From Oscillospiraceae bacterium (GTDB lineage: Bacteria; Bacillota; Clostridia; Oscillospirales; Oscillospiraceae), in the NCBI GenBank assembly GCA_017542425.1, contig JAFXXH010000074.1:1-44704 (forward strand): a stretch of 44,704 bases of DNA, written 5' to 3'. A program made the position numbers and the translations under genes. Positions 41,466 through 44,704 of this stretch are shown one piece after another; within the stretch, counting starts at the first letter, position 1, and every line of letters starts with the position of its first letter. Under the pieces are notes generated by a model that did no database searches, was not told the DNA's origin, and was given only the letters and a program-made list of their open reading frames with translations.

Positions 41466-42858
41466 CAACAAGCAGGAAAACGACGTGAGAAGCGAGCTGT
41501 TTTACGAGCAGAAGAACGGCTATGACGTGATCGGCACCGCCGAGCGCCTGGTCATGGAGTCCTATTGCGAGGACTACAAGGCCTTTCTGGACGCGGCGAA
41601 GACCGAGCGGGAGGCCGTGACGGAGGCTGTGCGCCAGGCGGAGGCCCGGGGCTTTGTGCCCTTCGTCCCCGGCATGGCCCTGGAGCCGGGAATGAAGCTC
41701 TACCGGAACAACCGGGGCAAGAGTCTGCTCCTGGCGGTGGTGGGCAAAAAGAGCCTGGCCGAGGGCGCGACGGTGGCCGCCGCCCACATCGACTCCCCCC
41801 GCCTGGACCTGAAACAGGTCCCGCTGTACGAGGACCGGGAGCTGGCCTATTTCCGCACCCACTACTACGGCGGCATCAAGAAATACCAGTGGGTGACCAT
41901 CCCCCTGGAACTGCACGGCGTGGTCGCCCTGCGCAGCGGCGAGGTGGTGGAAGTGGTCATCGGGCGCGACAGCGAGGACCCGGTGCTGTACATCACCGAC
42001 CTGCTGCCCCATCTGGCAAAGGACCAGATGCAGAAGAAGCCCGGCGAGCTGGTGCCCGGCGAAAAGCTGAACCTGCTCATCGGCAGCCAGCCCTACGCCG
42101 ACGCGGGCAAGGACCGGGTGAAGCTGGCGGTGCTCAGCCTGCTGAACGACCGCTACGGCATCACGGAGGAGGATTTCCTCTCCGCCGAGCTGGAGGCCGT
42201 CCCCGGCTTCCGGGCAAGGGATGTGGGCCTGGACCGGAGCCTCATCGGCGGCTACGGCCAGGACGACCGGGTCTGCGCCTACGCGGAGCTGCGGGCGATT
42301 CTGGACGTGGAGGCCCCGGAGACCACCGCCGTCTGCATCCTGGCGGACAAGGAGGAGATCGGCTCCATGGGCACCAGCGGAATGCGCTCTTCGGCCTTTG
42401 ACACCTTCATGGAGGACCTCTGCGCCGCCCGGGACGTGCCGCTGCGCCGCTGCCTGGAGCGCAGCCTCTGCGTCAGCGCCGACGTGTGCGCGGGCTTTGA
42501 CCCCAACTTCCCGGAGGTCAGCGAGTTTTCCAACGCCCCCAAGCTCAACTACGGCATGGGCATCGCCAAATACACCGGCTCCGGCGGCAAGGGCGGGGCC
42601 AACGACGCCGACGCGGAGACCGTGGCGCGGCTGCGCCGCTTCTTCGCCCAGGCGGGCGTGGTCTGGCAGATGGCCGAGCTGGGGAAGGTGGACCAGGGCG
42701 GCGGCGGCACCGTGGCCCTCTTTATGGCCGACCGCAACATCTCCACCATCGACGCGGGCGTGCCCGTGCTGAGTATGCACGCCCCCTGGGAGATCACGGC
42801 GAAGCTGGACTGCTACATGACCTACAAGGGCGTCCGGGCGGCTTACGAGCTGAACTGA
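41458..42858 (+). CDS. M18-family zinc aminopeptidase
   Basis: A 466-residue cytosolic metalloaminopeptidase of family M18. The metal ligands are visible in AAHIDSPRLDLK, LADKEEIGSMGTSGM (catalytic and bridging Glu), SADVCAGFDPNF and SMHAPWEITAKLDCYM near the C-terminus. GGYGQDDRVCAYAEL supplies the bridging Asp. It probably removes neutral or acidic N-terminal residues in peptide turnover. ATG 41458, 11 bases after GGAGGT, overlaps the end of the TsaC-CoaE gene; the longer frame from 41374 lies inside that gene and is rejected. Confidence 0.94.
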   Translation: MHDNKQENDVRSELFYEQKNGYDVIGTAERLVMESYCEDYKAFLDAAKTEREAVTEAVRQAEARGFVPFVPGMALEPGMKLYRNNRGKSLLLAVVGKKSLAEGATVAAAHIDSPRLDLKQVPLYEDRELAYFRTHYYGGIKKYQWVTIPLELHGVVALRSGEVVEVVIGRDSEDPVLYITDLLPHLAKDQMQKKPGELVPGEKLNLLIGSQPYADAGKDRVKLAVLSLLNDRYGITEEDFLSAELEAVPGFRARDVGLDRSLIGGYGQDDRVCAYAELRAILDVEAPETTAVCILADKEEIGSMGTSGMRSSAFDTFMEDLCAARDVPLRRCLERSLCVSADVCAGFDPNFPEVSEFSNAPKLNYGMGIAKYTGSGGKGGANDADAETVARLRRFFAQAGVVWQMAELGKVDQGGGGTVALFMADRNISTIDAGVPVLSMHAPWEITAKLDCYMTYKGVRAAYELN

Positions 42859-42882
42859 GCCGGGAAACGGAGGAAACGAGCC

Positions 42883-44061
42883 ATGGGAGCCTTGCACGGA
42901 CTGAAGATTCTGGATTTCTCCACCCTGCTGCCCGGGCCTTACGCCACGATGGTGCTGGCCGACCTGGGGGCGGAGGTGCTGCATGTGGTGCGGCCCGGGG
43001 CCTATGACCTGGTGACCGAGTGGGGGCGGAAGGTCCCCGGCGCGGAGGTGACCGGCCCGGCGGCCTGGCTGGGGCGCAACAAAAAGAGCGTCTATCTGGA
43101 CCTGAAACAGCCCGCCGCCGTGGAGGCGGTGAAGCGGCTGGTTTTGGACTATGACATCGTACTGGAACAGTTTCGCCCCGGCGTGATGGAGCGGCTGGGC
43201 CTGGGCTACGAGACCCTGCGGGCGGTCAATCCCGGCCTGATCTACTGCGCCATCACCGGCTACGGCCAGACCGGCCCCCTGCGGGACCGGGCGGGGCACG
43301 ACTGCAACTATCTGGCCCGCTCCGGGATGCTGGAGGCGGCGGGCCGCATCGACGGCGGCCCCTCCCTGTACAACTTCCAGATCGCCGACGTGGCCTCCGG
43401 GGCCAACAACGCGGTCATCGGCATCCTGGCGGCGGCCTGGCACCGGGCCGGGACCGGGGAAGGCCAGTACATCGACATCTCCATGGCCGACGGCGTGGTT
43501 CCCTTCCACACCATGTCCGGCGCGGCCTACTTCGCCGGGGAGTCCGCCCCCAGGCGGGAGCGGGAGATGCTCAACGGCGGCGGGGTCTATGACCTCTACG
43601 AGACCGCCGACGGGCGCTATCTCAGCATCTGTTCCCTGGAGCCGAAGTTCTACCGGGCCTTGTGCCAGGGCCTGAACCGCCCGGAGTGGCTGGACGGCAA
43701 GGCCTGGCAGGAAAAGCCGGAGGAGACCAAGCGGGAGCTGCGAGAGCAGATCCGGGGCAAGACCCTGGCGGAATGGCTGGAGGTCTTTGAGGGCCTGGAC
43801 GCCTGCGTAGAGCCGGTCCTGAGCCTGGCGGAAGCCGTGGCCGACGCCCACCTGAACGAGCGCGGCATGTGGCCCACCGTCCCCTTCGCCCACGCAGAGG
43901 GCGTCAGCATCCGGCAGCCCGGCAACCCCATCCGCATGAGCGAAACCCCGCCGGAGTACCGCCACGCGGGCTACCCCGACGGCTGGCACAGCAGAGAGGT
44001 GCTGGAGGCGCTCGGCTGCGACGAAGGCGAGATCCTGGAGATCACCGGCGGCAAAGTCTGA
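42883..44061 (+). CDS. CaiB/BaiF family III CoA-transferase, racemase-like
   Basis: A 392-residue member of the family that includes CaiB/BaiF CoA-transferases and alpha-methylacyl-CoA racemase. LKILDFSTLLPGPYATMVLADLGAEVLHV is the N-terminal CoA-binding region (quoted in two parts: LKILDFSTLLPGPY and ATMVLADLGAEV). AITGYGQTGPLRDRAGHDCN and NFQIADVASGANNAVIGIL contain the His and Asp that act in the racemase branch; the same Asp is the nucleophile in transferases. EYRHAGYPDGWHSREVL closes the protein. The AGHDxNYLA sequence favours the racemase branch. The substrate is unknown. It is 24 bases after the M18 gene and probably in the same operon. Confidence 0.92.
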   Translation: MGALHGLKILDFSTLLPGPYATMVLADLGAEVLHVVRPGAYDLVTEWGRKVPGAEVTGPAAWLGRNKKSVYLDLKQPAAVEAVKRLVLDYDIVLEQFRPGVMERLGLGYETLRAVNPGLIYCAITGYGQTGPLRDRAGHDCNYLARSGMLEAAGRIDGGPSLYNFQIADVASGANNAVIGILAAAWHRAGTGEGQYIDISMADGVVPFHTMSGAAYFAGESAPRREREMLNGGGVYDLYETADGRYLSICSLEPKFYRALCQGLNRPEWLDGKAWQEKPEETKRELREQIRGKTLAEWLEVFEGLDACVEPVLSLAEAVADAHLNERGMWPTVPFAHAEGVSIRQPGNPIRMSETPPEYRHAGYPDGWHSREVLEALGCDEGEILEITGGKV

Positions 44062-44157
44062 ACAAGCCGTCTCATTGAAATGGCATGAAATAAGAACAAA
44101 GCGCAAGCCCCAAGCCTGCAAGCTGCGGCGTGAGAGAAAAGCACCCGCAAAAAGCAG

Positions 44158-44518
44158 GAAAGGGGCTTGCCCCTTTTCCCCAGGGCAGCAGGTCCGGCAC
44201 CCCACCCCAGGCGAATGGGCAAACGCTCAATTGTAGGGCGTGCCGACCCGGCACGCCGCGCAGCAGCACCTTACCGATTCCTCCACCTACGGCGAATCCG
44301 CACACACCCGTAGGGGATGGCGTCCCCGACATCCCCGCAGCACCCGGCAAAGGTTTCATTCCACCCCCGGCGAATTCGCATATCCCCGGTAGGGAACGCC
44401 GTCCCCGGCGTTCCGCGCAGAAGTACCCAAGATAACACCCATTTTGGGCGAATTCGTATACACTTCCCTGTAGGGAAAGGGCTTGCCCTTTCCGCGCAGC
44501 ATACGGTATGACATGGCA
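44158..44518 (+). repeat. Array of hairpin units (about 79-bp period)
   Basis: Four units start GTAGGG at 44233, 44310, 44389 and 44470 (spacings 77, 79, 81), preceded by a degenerate one at 44158-44177. Each has a different but self-complementary stem: GGCGTGCCG/CGGCACGCC, GGGGATG/CATCCCC, GGAACGCCG/CGGCGTTCC and GGAAAGGGC/GCCCTTTCC. A CGCAG tail and a spacer with GGCGAATCCGCA or a close variant follow. Three of the stems also occur in the array at 101-341. It lies downstream of the CoA-transferase gene, in the same orientation relative to that gene as the left array to its operon. Confidence 0.82.
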
Positions 44519-44565
44519 CGCCGTCCGGCGAATCCGCAACACGTTTGCGGATTCGCCGGACGGCG
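44519..44565. repeat. Perfect 21-bp-arm palindrome closing the array
   Basis: Arms 44519-44539 and 44545-44565 are perfect reverse complements around a 5-base loop. Each arm contains the array spacer GGCGAATCCGC, so the palindrome is two inverted spacers, probably a junction of two array fragments. Confidence 0.85.
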
Positions 44566-44616
44566 GCGCTTGTCGGAAGATTCGCTGCCGGAAGGGGCAA
44601 GCTGTTTAGTGTAGTA

Positions 44617-44704
44617 ACATAGTTTACAGATTGTGCAAGGACATGGTTTACACGTAGATGGTACAATTATGGCAAAAACGGGAGTGAACCGCGATGCCAT
44701 GGGA
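44617..44704 (+). mobile_element. Probable left edge of a mobile element with a truncated ORF
   Basis: Two 12-base direct repeats, ACATAGTTTACA (44617-44628) and ACATGGTTTACA (44641-44652), lie exactly 24 bases apart, like multiple transposase-binding sites. GGGAGTG (44680-44686) precedes ATG 44694, which would start M-P-W, and the window ends there. From memory, an MPW start is common among IS481-like integrase-core transposases of gut Firmicutes. An alternative start is ATG 44669 in another frame. The sequence is too short to decide. Confidence 0.3.

Overview
The window looks like a chromosomal segment of a high-G+C Clostridia species, most like Oscillospiraceae (gut Bacillota). This rests on the gene content (greA-lysS, plsX-acpP-rnc-smc-ftsY, rpsU, a nadD-yqeK fusion, macro-DUF4298, TrmFO), the strong Shine-Dalgarno sequences and the consensus sigma-A promoters. 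Most of it is housekeeping sequence with strongly G/C-biased third codon positions. That bias creates long antisense shadow ORFs, which are left out. No tRNA, rRNA or CRISPR array was seen.

Layout. 1-350: hairpin repeats. 381-2916 (minus strand): a coupled three-gene operon, MotA/TolQ-like channel, MotB/OmpA-like partner and a YfcE-type phosphoesterase, with no flagellar genes nearby. 3000-3062: a perfect 28-bp-arm palindrome, then a HAD phosphatase. 3882-6006: greA-lysS from a perfect promoter. 5975-10791: an inserted element of about 4.8 kb with lower G+C, carrying one giant BspA-type leucine-rich-repeat surface protein. It sits in the 3' end of lysS, and the original last codons of lysS survive on its far side. 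10881-19063: accessory genes (membrane protein, Fic protein with Gln in place of the catalytic His, CPA2 antiporter, unknown protein, macro-DUF4298 protein, large secreted protein). 19348-27080: rRNA methyltransferase, dprA, topA, trmFO, plsX, acpP, rnc. 27145-31102: smc bracketed by two copies of a structured repeat whose stems covary. 31138-37067: ftsY, rdgB, yhbY, nadD-yqeK, rsfS, leuS. 37173-38769: rpsU, then a small lower-G+C accessory patch (NTF2-like, GNAT, broken MazG-like gene). 39161-44061: prfA, a tsaC-coaE fusion, M18 aminopeptidase and CoA-transferase. 44158-44565: a second hairpin array. 44617-44704: the probable edge of a mobile element.

How the genes work together. The right half is a growth cluster: translation (lysS, leuS, prfA, rpsU, rsfS, yhbY, trmFO, tsaC), phospholipid and fatty-acid supply (plsX, acpP), chromosome and DNA handling (topA, smc, dprA), membrane targeting (ftsY), cofactors (nadD, coaE) and nucleotide-pool cleaning (rdgB). 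Many of these genes overlap by 4-14 bases. The accessory genes face the cell surface (LRR protein, 858-residue exported protein, antiporter, MotAB-like motor) or modify other molecules (Fic, macro, GNAT).

The strongest candidates for something undescribed are: the integration into lysS that rebuilds its 3' end, with integrase-arm-like repeats beside it; the covarying repeat bracketing smc, which also encodes the end of SMC; the arrays of interchangeable hairpins after the last genes at both window ends; the coupled MotA-MotB-phosphoesterase operon; and the TsaC-CoaE fusion. Functional statements beyond visible motifs are inference.
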